A DNA stretch of 64,000 bases from JANPCX01 sp050916095 (lineage in GTDB: Bacteria; Pseudomonadota; Gammaproteobacteria; Burkholderiales; Burkholderiaceae_C). Numbering within the stretch: the first letter of the stretch is position 1; each line of letters starts with the position of its first letter. The notes below the pieces were generated by a model. That model was given only the letters and a program-made list of their open reading frames with translations, had not been told where the DNA came from and searched no databases. Position numbers and translations under genes: made by a program. Below, in pieces: positions 1-8,421 of this stretch. The DNA lies in NCBI GenBank assembly GCA_050916095.1, contig CP050901.1, positions 3,472,001 to 3,536,000 of the forward strand. Reading direction: 5' to 3'.

Positions 1-43
1 GTCGCCATTGATGTAAAGCGCAATAGAAAAAGGTCTGAACACC

Positions 44-430
44 ATGAACCCATGGATCCCCATCTGCCGTGTTGAAGACATTCCCGTGTTGGGCTCGCGC
101 CGTGTCGCACGCGACCAGGCCTGCGATGTGGCCATCTTTCGCAACGCCGAAGACAAGGTCTTTGCCCTGCTCGACCGCTGCCCGCACAAAGGCGGCCCGC
201 TGAGCCAAGGCATCGTATTTGGCGAAAGCGTGGCCTGCCCGCTGCACAACTGGACCATAGGCTTGGCCGACGGTTGTGCCAAAGCGCCGGACGAAGGCTG
301 CACGCAGCGGTTTGCGGTGAAGGTGGATGCGGGACAGGTATTGCTAGACCAAGAAGAGCTGCGCACCTTGGCGCTGGAGCCGTTCGTCGCCACGGCATGC
401 AAGGCCGGGGCCAAAGAGGAAAGGACCTGA
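44..430 (+). CDS. nirD: Nitrite reductase [NAD(P)H] small subunit, Rieske type
   Basis: This 128-residue Rieske-type protein has CPHKGG near residue 47 and CPLHNW near residue 67, the C-x-H/C-x2-H ligands of a [2Fe-2S] cluster. In the family it is the small partner of cytoplasmic NADH-dependent nitrite reductase, which reduces nitrite to ammonium. The large-subunit gene is not in the window; only 43 bases lie upstream. An AGG-containing ribosome site precedes the ATG. The next genes, nasA and SUMT (siroheme supply), fit an assimilatory nitrate operon. The last ~115 coding bases are repeated downstream without a start. A stand-alone Rieske ferredoxin is the alternative, less likely in this context. 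Confidence 0.88.
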   Translation: MNPWIPICRVEDIPVLGSRRVARDQACDVAIFRNAEDKVFALLDRCPHKGGPLSQGIVFGESVACPLHNWTIGLADGCAKAPDEGCTQRFAVKVDAGQVLLDQEELRTLALEPFVATACKAGAKEERT

Positions 431-673
431 TGGATGCGCGCGACCAGGCACTTCGACAAGCTCAGTGCGAACGGAGGTGGAACGGCATCCTCCTCCCCAC
501 CGTTCGGGCTGACGGTGAAGGTGGAGGCGGGACAGGTGTCGCTGAACCAAGAAGAGCTGCGCACCTTGGCGCTGGAGCCGTTCGTCGCCACGGCATGCAA
601 GGCCGGGGCCAAAGAGGAAAAGACCTGATGGATGCGCGCAACCAGGCACTTCGACAAGCTCAGTGCGAACGGA
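316..673. repeat. Partial direct duplication of the nirD 3' end (copies 316-475 and 514-673)
   Basis: About 160 bp covering the last codons of nirD, its stop and the following dispersed-repeat arm recur with a period of 198 bp and only a few mismatches. Copy 2 starts straight after a CCGTTCGGGCTGA repeat arm and has no start codon in the nirD frame, so it is a non-coding remnant. This fills the 431-784 gap. An open frame at 434-628 is only the translated duplicate and is not called as a gene. Confidence 0.85.
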
Positions 674-757
674 GATAAGACAAGCTCAAACCGCAAATCT
701 CCCCCCCACCGTTCGGGCTGAGCCTGTCGAAGCCCTCCCTGAGCCCGTCGAAGGGCC
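649..757. repeat. Dispersed palindromic repeat cluster
   Basis: Three arms of the dispersed repeat: CTTCGACAAGCTCAGTGCGA... at 649-672, its inverse CCGTTCGGGCTGAGCCTGTC... at 709-734, and a shorter arm at 738-757. A further arm is at 451-474. Arms in opposite orientation can pair into a hairpin between nirD and nasA. The same motif recurs at seven or more places in the window. Confidence 0.8.
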
Positions 758-784
758 CCCGCCACCTCTGCGCCCAAGCTGACC

Positions 785-3592
785 ATGACCGCCTCTCAAG
801 AAACCCAATCCACCTGCCCCTACTGCGGCGTGGGCTGCGGCGTCATCATTGAAAGCGATGGCAAGCAAATCACCGGCGTGCGTGGCGACCCCGATCACCC
901 GGCCAATTTCGGCCGCCTGTGCAGCAAAGGCAGCACCCTGGCGCTCACCGCCACCGCGCCCATCACCCTGCACAGCCGACTCTTGCAGCCCCTGCGGCGC
1001 ATCAAACATGGCACACCGGCCTATGCCGTGAGCTGGGACGACGCGCTGCATGAAGCCACTGAACGTTTCGGCAGCATCATTGAACAACACGGCCCCGATG
1101 CGGTGGGCTTTTACTTGTCGGGCCAGTTGCTCACCGAAGACTATTACGTCTTCAACAAACTCGGCAAGGGGTTGATCGGCACCAACAACGTCGACACCAA
1201 CTCGCGCCTGTGCATGAGCAGCGCGGCGGCTGGCTACAAAGCCACCTTGGGCGCGGACTCTCCCCCTTGCAACTACGACGACCTGGCGCACGCCCACACC
1301 CTCTTCATCTCGGGCTCCAACACCGCTTGGGCGCATCCCATCCTGATGCGCCGCATTGAAGATGCGCGCCGTGCCAACCCTCACCAGCGAATGATCGTGG
1401 TCGACCCGCGCAAAACCGAAACCGCCGACATGGCCGAGCTGCATTTGCAGATCCTGCCCGGATCAGACATTGCGCTGTACCACGGCATGCTGCATTTGAT
1501 GTTGTGGGAAGGCTGGATCGATGCGCCTTACATCGCCGCCCACACCCAAGGATTCGAGGCGCTGAAGACCCGGGTGCGCGAATACACCCCCGCCCACACC
1601 GCCCGGCTCACCGGTTTGAAAGAAGCAGACATTGTTCAGGCGGCCACCTGGTTTGCGGGCCTGGACGATGGCACCGCAAGCACAAGCCCGAGAAAACCCA
1701 CCCTCAGCCTCTACTGCCAAGGCCTGAACCAAAGCAGCAGTGGCAGCGCCAAAAATGCGGCCCTCATCAATCTGCATTTGGCCTGCCGCCAAATTGGTCT
1801 GCCCGGCGCGGGCCCCTTCTCACTCACAGGCCAGCCCAATGCCATGGGCGGGCGTGAAGTGGGCGGCATGGCGAATTTGCTCTCAGCCCACCGTGACCTG
1901 GCCAACCCCGAGCACCGCGCCGAAGTAGCCGCGCTCTGGGGTGTGCCCGACGTGCCCGCCAAGCCAGGCAAAACGGCAGTGGAAATGTTTGAAGCCGCAG
2001 CCGAAGGCGAAATCAAAGCCTTGTGGATAGCCTGCACCAACCCGGCGCAGTCATTGCCCGACCAAACCCTGGTGCGCAAAGCGTTGGAGCGCTGCGAGTT
2101 TGTGGTGCTGCAAGAAGCCTTCACCACCGCCACCTCTCCCTATGCCCACCTGCAACTGCCCGCCACCAGTTGGGGAGAAAAACAAGGCACCGTGACCAAC
2201 AGCGAACGCCGCATCAGCCGCGTGCGCCCCGCCATCACGCCACCCGGCGAAACCCGTGACGACTGGACAATAGCCCGCGACTTTGCGCAACTTCTTCAAG
2301 ACCGTTTAAAACCACAGTGGCCACCGCTGTTCAACTACCCCACCGCAGAATCGGTGTGGAATGAACACCGCGAAACCACCCGCGGCCGCGACCTCGACAT
2401 CACCGGCCTGTCCTACACCCTGCTGGAAGAAAAAGGCCCGCAGCAGTGGCCGTTGCCCGAGGGGACGCACGCAGGAAAAGCACGGCTCTATGAAGACGGC
2501 ATCTTCCCCACCGTGGACGGTCGCGCCAAATTTTTCGACGCACCCTTCACACCACTGGCCGAACCGCGTGATGCCCGCTTCCCCTTCAGCCTCATCACCG
2601 GCCGCTTGCGCGACCAATGGCATGGCGGCAGCCGCACAGGCACCGTGGGCCGCTTGTTTGGCCATGTGCCCGAGCCCGTGGTGGAAATGCACCCGCAAGA
2701 CCTCGCGCGTTTGCGTTTGAGTGAAGGTGACCTAGTTCACCTCACCTCACGCCGTGGCTCCATCATCTTGCCGGTGCAGCCGAGTGAACGCATCGCCACC
2801 ACCCAGGCCTTTGTCGCCATGCATTGGGGTGAGGAGTTTCTTTCCGGAAAAACCGGTCACCAAGACGCCTCTACCGGCATCAACGCCCTCACCACCCGCG
2901 CCTACTGTCCCAGCTCCAAACAGCCCGAGCTGAAACACAGCGCCATCAAAGTGCTCAAGGCGGAATTGCCCTGGCGGCTCACCGCCATGGCCTGGTTCAG
3001 CGACGACGAGCTGCCCTTGAAGCGCCGCCAACTGCAAACCCTGCTCGCCCATTTTGACTACGCCGCCCTGGTGCCCTTTGGCCACCAGCGCAACGGGCTG
3101 CTGCTGCGCGCCGCCGCTGCCGAGTTGCCCACGCCCGAGCTGGTGATGGAGATTGAAGCCCTCTTCGCCCTGGATGCCAGCCAAGCCAGTGTGCTGCGCT
3201 ACGAAGACAAAAAACGCGGCCAACGGCGCGCCCTGCGGTTGGTGACGGTGGAGGGCGAACGCCGCCTAGACGCCTTCTTGCTCGCAGGCGATGAAAGCGC
3301 CCAAGGCTGGATGCGTTCCATGCTGCAGTCGGAACAAGCCACACCGGCCCAAGCCCACCGCTTGCTGGCGGCAGGTGCCCAACCGCCAGCGGATGCCGCC
3401 CCCACCAGCCCCCAGGTGTGCAACTGCTTCAACGTCAACGCCGACCAAATCAGCACCACCTTGCAGCGCTGCACTGGCAGCGCTGAGGAACGGCTCGCGC
3501 AGTTGCAGGGCGAACTGAAATGCGGCACCCAGTGCGGTTCTTGTTTGCCGAGTTTGCGCGAGCGGGTGCGGCAGAGTTTGGCGGCGGCGTGA
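785..3592 (+). CDS. nasA: Assimilatory nitrate reductase, molybdopterin catalytic subunit with C-terminal [2Fe-2S] domain
   Basis: A 935-residue cytoplasmic molybdoenzyme reducing nitrate to nitrite. The N-terminal [4Fe-4S] motif has cysteines at 11, 14, 18 (CPYCGVGC) and 46 (RLCSKGS). The bis-MGD domains follow, with the likely Mo-ligand cysteine in SRLCMSS near residue 142. The C-terminal ~60 residues form a BFD-like [2Fe-2S] domain (CNCFNV, then CGTQCGSC), typical of NasA enzymes that take electrons directly. No twin-arginine signal is present, which argues against periplasmic NapA. It lies downstream of nirD and upstream of SUMT on the same strand, as in assimilatory operons. Confidence 0.93.
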   Translation: MTASQETQSTCPYCGVGCGVIIESDGKQITGVRGDPDHPANFGRLCSKGSTLALTATAPITLHSRLLQPLRRIKHGTPAYAVSWDDALHEATERFGSIIEQHGPDAVGFYLSGQLLTEDYYVFNKLGKGLIGTNNVDTNSRLCMSSAAAGYKATLGADSPPCNYDDLAHAHTLFISGSNTAWAHPILMRRIEDARRANPHQRMIVVDPRKTETADMAELHLQILPGSDIALYHGMLHLMLWEGWIDAPYIAAHTQGFEALKTRVREYTPAHTARLTGLKEADIVQAATWFAGLDDGTASTSPRKPTLSLYCQGLNQSSSGSAKNAALINLHLACRQIGLPGAGPFSLTGQPNAMGGREVGGMANLLSAHRDLANPEHRAEVAALWGVPDVPAKPGKTAVEMFEAAAEGEIKALWIACTNPAQSLPDQTLVRKALERCEFVVLQEAFTTATSPYAHLQLPATSWGEKQGTVTNSERRISRVRPAITPPGETRDDWTIARDFAQLLQDRLKPQWPPLFNYPTAESVWNEHRETTRGRDLDITGLSYTLLEEKGPQQWPLPEGTHAGKARLYEDGIFPTVDGRAKFFDAPFTPLAEPRDARFPFSLITGRLRDQWHGGSRTGTVGRLFGHVPEPVVEMHPQDLARLRLSEGDLVHLTSRRGSIILPVQPSERIATTQAFVAMHWGEEFLSGKTGHQDASTGINALTTRAYCPSSKQPELKHSAIKVLKAELPWRLTAMAWFSDDELPLKRRQLQTLLAHFDYAALVPFGHQRNGLLLRAAAAELPTPELVMEIEALFALDASQASVLRYEDKKRGQRRALRLVTVEGERRLDAFLLAGDESAQGWMRSMLQSEQATPAQAHRLLAAGAQPPADAAPTSPQVCNCFNVNADQISTTLQRCTGSAEERLAQLQGELKCGTQCGSCLPSLRERVRQSLAAA

Positions 3593-3704
3593 GCAAGGCC
3601 GCATTGACCTGGGATGGATGACTTTGACTCGCGACATTTCCCAGCCAGGTCAATCCCTTTCGCGCTGTGCCGGAACACCCGATGGGGGGCATGTCCACCT
3701 CCCT

Positions 3705-3824
3705 CCGTTCGCCCTGAGCCTGTCGAAGGGCATGCGCCGAGGCCCGCGCTGGCTTCGACAGGCTCAGCCCGAACGGATGTGGGATGCATGTCTCCTCTCG
3801 CCGTTTGCACTGAGCCTGTCGAAG
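3705..3824. repeat. Dispersed palindromic repeat, three arms
   Basis: CCGTTCGCCCTGAGCCTGTC... at 3705-3729 pairs with its inverse at 3751-3776; a third, diverged arm is at 3801-3824. They fill the space between nasA and the SUMT gene. The paired arms with a ~21-nt loop match the design seen at 30127, 42251, 54278 and 58908. Confidence 0.8.
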
Positions 3825-3873
3825 TGCCCTCGGCCAAGTATGAACTGAACCCCAGGCAACAGGAGAAAGCACG

Positions 3874-4662
3874 ATGCACCCTGCACACACGCTCACCCCC
3901 ACCGTTCACCTCGTCGGCGCAGGCCCTGGTGACCCCGAACTGCTCACCCTCAAAGCCGCCCGCACCCTCCGCGAGGCCGACGTCATCTTGTGCGATGACC
4001 TGGTCGACCCCCGCGTGCTTGAACACGCATCCAGCAGCGCCCGTGTGCTCTACGTGGGCAAACGCGGCGGCTGCCCCTCCACCGACCAAGGTTTCATCCA
4101 CCGCGTGATGATCCGCGAAGCCCGCAGCGGCATGAAAGTGGTGCGCCTCAAAGGCGGCGACCCCTTCGTGTTTGGCCGAGGCGGTGAAGAAGCCGATGCC
4201 TTGCGCCAAGCGGGTTTGCAAGTGGAAGTGGTCAGCGGCCTCACCGCAGGTCTGGCCGGCCCCGCCTCCATCGGCCTGCCCACCACCGACCGCCGCCACA
4301 CCCCCGGCGTGGCCTTGGTCACGGGCCATGCGAAAGACGGAAGCGAAGGCCCGAACTGGACCGCCCTCGCCCAAAGCGGGCTCACCCTCGTCATCTACAT
4401 GGGCGTGGCACGCGCTGAACACATAGTGCAAGCCTTGATGGAAGGAGGCCTGTCACCCCACACCCCCACTGCCATCATCAGCGCCGCGCACACGTCCCAG
4501 CAGCGGCAGGCGGTGTGTGTGTTGTCTGCATTGGTGAACACCATTGCCGAACAGGGTTTGAGCAGCCCGGCACTGCTGGTGATTGGGGATGTGGTGCGGG
4601 TGGCACCGATGTGGGGGGCGCAGGAAGACGCACTGCAGGAACGGCTGGCCGTCAGGCTTTGA
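3874..4662 (+). CDS. cobA: Uroporphyrinogen-III C-methyltransferase (SUMT)
   Basis: A 262-residue enzyme that uses SAM to methylate uroporphyrinogen III at C2 and C7 to precorrin-2, the precursor of siroheme. The tetrapyrrole methylase signature is clear: VGAGPGDPELLTLKA near residue 13 and VRLKGGDPFVFGRGGEE near residue 90. Length is normal for stand-alone SUMT, without the CysG dehydrogenase/ferrochelatase part. An AGGAGA ribosome site lies 7 nt before the ATG. Position after nirD and nasA indicates siroheme supply to nitrite reductase. Some genomes would label it cysG or nasF. Confidence 0.92.
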   Translation: MHPAHTLTPTVHLVGAGPGDPELLTLKAARTLREADVILCDDLVDPRVLEHASSSARVLYVGKRGGCPSTDQGFIHRVMIREARSGMKVVRLKGGDPFVFGRGGEEADALRQAGLQVEVVSGLTAGLAGPASIGLPTTDRRHTPGVALVTGHAKDGSEGPNWTALAQSGLTLVIYMGVARAEHIVQALMEGGLSPHTPTAIISAAHTSQQRQAVCVLSALVNTIAEQGLSSPALLVIGDVVRVAPMWGAQEDALQERLAVRL

Positions 4663-4719
4663 GCGAACAGACACGGCAAGGCGAGTCACGGTTGACTCTG
4701 CCGCAACTGCACCATCTCG

Positions 4720-5808
4720 TCAAACCACGACCACGCCCGCCGAAAGCTGCGGCAACAAATCCGCCGGGCTGCGCACCCCGCCGCCACCCACCTTCAGCAC
4801 ATGCGTGTAAATCATGGTGGTCGCCACATCCGCGTGGCCCAGCAACTCTTGCACCGTGCGAATGTCGTAACCCGCTTGCAGCAAGTGTGTCGCAAACGCA
4901 TGCCGCAAGGTGTGCGGCGTGGCAGTCTTTTGAATCCCTGCTTGTTGCACCGCGCGTTTGAAGGCGCGCTGGAATGTTTGGTCGTAAAGGTGGTGGCGAC
5001 GCACCACCCCAGTACGCGGGTCGGTCGAATGAGTAGCCTGCGGGAACACCCAAAACCAAGTCCATGCAGAACCCGCCCGTGGGTACTTGCGCTCCAGCGC
5101 ATGCGGCATGGCCACACCACCGCAGCCCTGGGCTTGGTCTGCCGCCCACAACAACCTGGCCCGGCCCAACTGTTCGCGCAGTGTAGGCACCAGCGACTGC
5201 GGCAACATCACCACCCTGTCTTTGTTGCCCTTGCCCTCGCGCACCACGATGGCCTGGTGCTCAAAGTCCACGTCTTTCACACGCAATTGCAGCGCCTCAT
5301 GAATTCGCATGCCGGTGCCATAAAGCAACTGCGCCAGCAAGCGGTGCTCGCCTTGCAGCAGCGTCAACGTACTGGCCACCTCCTCGCGGCTCAACACTAT
5401 TGGCAATCGGCGCTGCACTTGGGGCCGCCCAATCTCCGCCATCCAAGGCAATTCCACACCCATCACCTTGCCGTAAAAAAACAGCAGCGCAGACAAAGCC
5501 TGCCGGTGGGTGGACGCCGACACGCTGCGCTCATTCACCAAGTGCGTGAGAAAACGCTCCACCTCAGGCCCGCCCAACTCACGCGGGTGGCGCAGCCCAT
5601 GAAAACGAATGAAGGCGCGTACCCAGTACACATACGCATCCTCGGTGCGGCGGCTGTAGTGCAGGTAGCGAATCCGCTCGCGCAACTGGTCCAGCACCTT
5701 GACCGATTTCAGCGCAGGCCACTTGGCCGCCTTACGTGCAGGTGCGTGCCGGGCATAGGGCGCAGAGGAAAACTGTGGCAGCATTCGGTGCAAATGCGAC
5801 TCAGGCAT
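4720..5808 (-). CDS. intI: Integron integrase (tyrosine recombinase)
   Basis: A tyrosine recombinase with the integron-specific insertion (ALERKYPRAGSAW...WFWVFP) between the catalytic arginine (TGMRIHEAL) and the HTLRHAFATHLL box; the nucleophile is in TTMIYTHV. It recombines attI with attC sites of cassettes. The ATG at 5808 is chosen because GGAGG lies 5 nt upstream, giving ~362 residues; the frame stays open to a GTG at 5919, but that lies inside the neighbouring IS. It is convergent with the SUMT gene. Its promoter/operator region is split by an IS1595-type insertion at 5908-6997, so expression and SOS control are probably altered. All catalytic residues appear intact. Confidence 0.9.
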   Translation of the reverse strand: MPESHLHRMLPQFSSAPYARHAPARKAAKWPALKSVKVLDQLRERIRYLHYSRRTEDAYVYWVRAFIRFHGLRHPRELGGPEVERFLTHLVNERSVSASTHRQALSALLFFYGKVMGVELPWMAEIGRPQVQRRLPIVLSREEVASTLTLLQGEHRLLAQLLYGTGMRIHEALQLRVKDVDFEHQAIVVREGKGNKDRVVMLPQSLVPTLREQLGRARLLWAADQAQGCGGVAMPHALERKYPRAGSAWTWFWVFPQATHSTDPRTGVVRRHHLYDQTFQRAFKRAVQQAGIQKTATPHTLRHAFATHLLQAGYDIRTVQELLGHADVATTMIYTHVLKVGGGGVRSPADLLPQLSAGVVVV

Positions 5809-5894
5809 GCAGGCCTCCGAGGGAGATGCGGCGGGGAATTGCAACCAGCGGCCATGGACGAAAAAGCCTGCCGGATTTGACGATTTTGTTATAA

Positions 5895-5907
5895 CTGTAT
5901 AAAACAA
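5895..5907. promoter_or_regulatory. Left half of a split LexA-like operator of intI
   Basis: CTG followed by TATAAAACAA abuts the left IS end. Removing the IS and one copy of the 10-bp flank rebuilds CTGTATAAAACAACAG, a match to the CTGT-N8-ACAG LexA consensus, upstream of intI, where SOS boxes are known in many integrons. LexA binding is inferred. Confidence 0.6.
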
Positions 5908-6997
5908 AGGGGTATCCACTTAGCTCCAGCGAAGCCCAAAACACTGGATACCCATCCAGTAATGTTACGCCTGCTCGGACTGCGCGCGCAAGGGGTTCAC
6001 AACGTTGTCGTAGGTCACCGGATCGGTAATCACGGCCTGTTGCAGCAGGCGGTAGAACAGCATGCCGCGCGAGCCCGAAGTGCGGCGGTTGAAACGGAAG
6101 ACGAACTCATCCAGGTAAGCGTCCAGGTGTGCTGGCTGGACTGAGCCATGGTGCGTTCCCAGTATCCATCGCTTGACCAGCGAAGCCACGCGATGCACAC
6201 CGGCCATGGACACATGGGCAGGGATCTCCGAACCCAGCATCACCGTGCGTTGGTGGTCATAGCCCAGATCGTTCAATGCCCTGTAAGCGGCCGATCCATC
6301 GGTTCGCACCTGCGCGCCGGGCTCAATTGCCGCTTGCACGAACGGCACGACACTCTCTGCGGAGTCGTTGTCGATGCGGCGCAATCGAATACGTCCAAAA
6401 CCTTTGGGCTGCACCATCTCCACCGCTAGAACGACCAAAACCTTACTCGTATTGTTCTTGCGCCTCATAGGAGAAATGGGCTCCTCGCGGTCAGTGATGG
6501 CCAGGTAAGTTTCGTCGACTTCGACCACCCCCTTCAAGCGAGCCCGGTCAGGCCGCACCATTGCGCGGCGAAACCGGTGCAGCATAGTCCAGGCGGTCTG
6601 ATAGCTGCCCAGGCCCAGCACCCGTTGTAGACCCAGGGCACTGACGCCCTGCTTCTGATTAGTCAGATACCACGCCCCCGCCAGCCACACGCGCAGCGGT
6701 GTGCGCGTCTTGTCGAAGATCGTTCCGGCCGTCACAGTGCTTTGGCGTGCGCATGCCCGGCACATCAGCCGGGCTCGGCTGGAACGGTAGGGCTCTTGCG
6801 AAACACCGCAGGCTGGACAGACAAATCCTTGTGGCCAGCGCAGCCGCTCCAGATAGTCCAGGCACGCCTCTTCACTGCCGAACCAGTCGAGGAATTCGTT
6901 CCAGTTTTGTGGGTAGTCTTTACCGGCTTCGGGCGTTGAAGTATGCTGTGGATTCATCCAGTAGCTCAGGGGTTGCTGGAGCTAAAAGGATACCCCT
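5908..6997 (-). mobile_element. IS1595-family insertion sequence (ISXO2-like)
   Basis: A 1,090-bp element with imperfect terminal inverted repeats: GGGGTATCC...TAGCTCCAGC at the left, and GCTGGAGCTA...GGATACCCC at the right. TATAAAACAA is found on both sides (5898-5907 and 6998-7007); IS1595 elements usually make 8-bp duplications, so the true duplication may be 8 bp plus chance identity. It carries one transposase gene and splits the operator region between intI and attI. Confidence 0.9.
5965..6957 (-). CDS. IS1595-family transposase
   Basis: A 330-residue transposase. The N-terminal zinc-ribbon has CPACG near residue 47 and CRACARQ near residue 67. The ISXO2-like DDE domain follows, with VVEVDETYLA near residue 144 (first Asp), VRTDGSAAYRAL near 216 (second Asp) and the GVHRVASLVKRWILGTHHG region near 250. 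Length is normal and the frame intact, so the copy may be active. It lies on the same strand as intI. Confidence 0.92.
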   Translation of the reverse strand: MNPQHTSTPEAGKDYPQNWNEFLDWFGSEEACLDYLERLRWPQGFVCPACGVSQEPYRSSRARLMCRACARQSTVTAGTIFDKTRTPLRVWLAGAWYLTNQKQGVSALGLQRVLGLGSYQTAWTMLHRFRRAMVRPDRARLKGVVEVDETYLAITDREEPISPMRRKNNTSKVLVVLAVEMVQPKGFGRIRLRRIDNDSAESVVPFVQAAIEPGAQVRTDGSAAYRALNDLGYDHQRTVMLGSEIPAHVSMAGVHRVASLVKRWILGTHHGSVQPAHLDAYLDEFVFRFNRRTSGSRGMLFYRLLQQAVITDPVTYDNVVNPLRAQSEQA

Positions 6998-7010
6998 TAT
7001 AAAACAACAG
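6998..7010. promoter_or_regulatory. Right half of the split LexA-like operator
   Basis: TATAAAACAA followed by CAG, the other half of the CTGT-N8-ACAG palindrome separated by the IS. See the left half at 5895-5907. Confidence 0.55.
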
Positions 7011-7125
7011 TGTTTATGTCAAAAACCCAAGATTCATGCGACCTGCAGGTCGATTGCACCACCCGTTTTAGGGAGACAGTCGGTGGTGTTATGCAGCAAT
7101 ACTGTCGCCCGATAACACGTTAGGC
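7011..7125 (+). other. attI: Putative integron attI region ending in a GTTAGGC core site
   Basis: The stretch between the displaced intI operator and the first cassette ends in AACACGTTAGGC (core GTTAGGC at 7119-7125), matching the GTTRRRY core. The same GTTAGGCCGCAC begins the second cassette at 7860. The position next to intI and before the first cassette defines it as the insertion site. Integrase-binding repeats inside it were not resolved by eye. Confidence 0.6.
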
Positions 7126-7140
7126 CGCACGAATACACCC

Positions 7141-7746
7141 ATGCGCACCAACTACGTCCTCATCGACTATGAGAACGTTCAGCCCAGCTCGCTTGTGGGT
7201 CTGGACGCGGAGCACTTTCGCGTCCTTGTGTTTGTAGGCGCTAGCCAGAACAAGGTCGGCTTCGACACGGCAGCTGCGCTGCAGAAGCTCGGCGCCAGAG
7301 CCGAGTACATCAAGATCGCAGGGAATGGCTCCAACGCTCTGGATTTCCATATTGCGTTCCACATTGGACACCTGGCTGCGCAGGATCCAACTGCGTTCTT
7401 CCACATCATCTCCAAAGATTCCGGCTTCGACCCACTCATCCAGCACCTGAAGGAACGCAAGGTCTTCGCGTCAAGATCCAAGGACATCGCGGACATCCCC
7501 TTGCTGAAGGCGGCAAACTCGAAGACCACTCCAGAGAAGATTGAGGTTGTCGTCGCCAACCTCCAGCAACGCGGCGCCTCGAGACCGAGAACGCTGAAGA
7601 CACTCACGAGCACTATCAACTCGCTCTTTCAGAAGCAGCTCACCGAGGAAGAACTGGCCGCGCTTCTCAAAGGGCTACAGAGCAAGGGCATCATCGCGGT
7701 TAACGAAACCAAGGTCACGTATGCAATTCCAGCGAGTGCGGCCTAA
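7141..7746 (+). CDS. Cassette gene 1: NYN/PIN-like nuclease-domain protein
   Basis: A 201-residue protein of the NYN (PIN-like) ribonuclease fold: LIDYENVQP near residue 7 carries the first acidic residues, and IISKDSGFDPLIQHL near residue 97 is the typical last acidic motif. The C-terminal ~60 residues (TLKTLTSTINSLF...GIIAVNETKVTYAIP) look like a small winged-helix RNA-binding module. Its stop codon overlaps the R'' box of attC1, and its ATG lies only 15 nt after the attI core without a clear ribosome site, both typical of cassettes. RNA cleavage is inferred; the target is unknown, and a defence or RNA-processing role is possible. Confidence 0.75.
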   Translation: MRTNYVLIDYENVQPSSLVGLDAEHFRVLVFVGASQNKVGFDTAAALQKLGARAEYIKIAGNGSNALDFHIAFHIGHLAAQDPTAFFHIISKDSGFDPLIQHLKERKVFASRSKDIADIPLLKAANSKTTPEKIEVVVANLQQRGASRPRTLKTLTSTINSLFQKQLTEEELAALLKGLQSKGIIAVNETKVTYAIPASAA

Positions 7747-7866
7747 CACTACGCTCAACCGGACGCGCTACGGCATGCCGCCCTGGCCGCAAGGCGCTCG
7801 CTGTTCATCCTGCGCCTTGCGGCCAGGGCAGCACGCCTGCGCGCGCCGGTTAGCTCCACGTTAGGC
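7741..7866 (+). repeat. attC: attC site 1 (59-base element)
   Basis: A 126-bp imperfect palindrome from R'' GCCTAAC (7741-7747) to R' GTTAGGC (7860-7866). Inner arms TGCCGCCCTGGCCGCAAGG and CCTTGCGGCCAGGGCAGCA pair. It closes the NYN cassette. Confidence 0.88.
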
Positions 7867-7899
7867 CGCACAACCAACCTTCTCGCACAGGAGACGAAA

Positions 7900-8268
7900 T
7901 TGCTAACTGACAAGCAGATCGACGCTGCCAAAGCCGCACTGAGCATCCCCGACGCAAACCACGAGCACAACGACTGCATTCGAATCGCCTACGAGTGGCT
8001 CGATGCACAAGTGAAGACGAAAGGTCCACGCGACGTCGCGAATCCTCTGAAGCACCTAATCGAGAATTGGGCTGGAAGGTATGTATCCGCAAGCGATGTA
8101 CGAGTAGCCGCAAGCCTGCACCCACACATCATTGGCGAGTACCCAAGGTTCAACATCAGTTCTCGACTGACCGACCCATCAGTCAGGAGACTCCAAGGCA
8201 TTGGGCAAGCCAATACCCAAGGACAGAGAGAGAATCACAATCTGGCTGCATACAAGCGTCAAGAGTGA
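7900..8268 (+). CDS. Cassette gene 2: protein of unknown function
   Basis: A 122-residue soluble protein that I do not recognise. It starts at TTG (7900) with CAGGAGA 6 nt upstream. The N-terminal half looks helical (DKQIDAAKAAL...RIAYEWLDAQ), and no signal peptide, transmembrane segment or catalytic motif is seen. It lies between attC1 and attC2, so it is the coding part of an integron cassette; such genes are often orphans. The TTG start with a strong ribosome site is the main support that it is translated. Confidence 0.6.
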   Translation: MLTDKQIDAAKAALSIPDANHEHNDCIRIAYEWLDAQVKTKGPRDVANPLKHLIENWAGRYVSASDVRVAASLHPHIIGEYPRFNISSRLTDPSVRRLQGIGQANTQGQRENHNLAAYKRQE

Positions 8269-8296
8269 AGCCAACACTTCTTCCGGTGCGGGTGCG

Positions 8297-8421
8297 GCCT
8301 AACCCTTCGTTCAAGCGGAGCACCAACGGCAGGCCGCCAGGCCCGGTCTGGCGGTACGCGGTACATTTTCGCCAGTCCGGGCCTGGCGGCCTGCCGTCGG
8401 CGCCCGCTTAACTCAAACGTT
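8297..8421 (+). repeat. attC: attC site 2, interrupted at its R' box by an IS
   Basis: It starts with R'' GCCTAAC (8297-8303), contains long pairing arms (GGCAGGCCGCCAGGCCCGG and CCGGGCCTGGCGGCCTGCC), and runs to CGCTTAACTCAAACGTT at 8421, where an IS1182-type element begins. AGGT after the IS (10222-10225) completes the R' core GTTAGGT. Confidence 0.8.

Noticed and set aside
434..628. 64-codon frame after nirD
   Set aside because: It is the translated duplicate of the nirD tail with repeat sequence; no ribosome site or start of a Rieske fold.
3199..4431. 410-codon minus-strand frame across nasA and SUMT
   Set aside because: Shadow of two well-recognised genes, rich in translated repeat peptides.
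4801..5880. 359-codon plus-strand frame opposite intI
   Set aside because: Antisense shadow of the integrase gene, whose catalytic motifs are clear on the minus strand.
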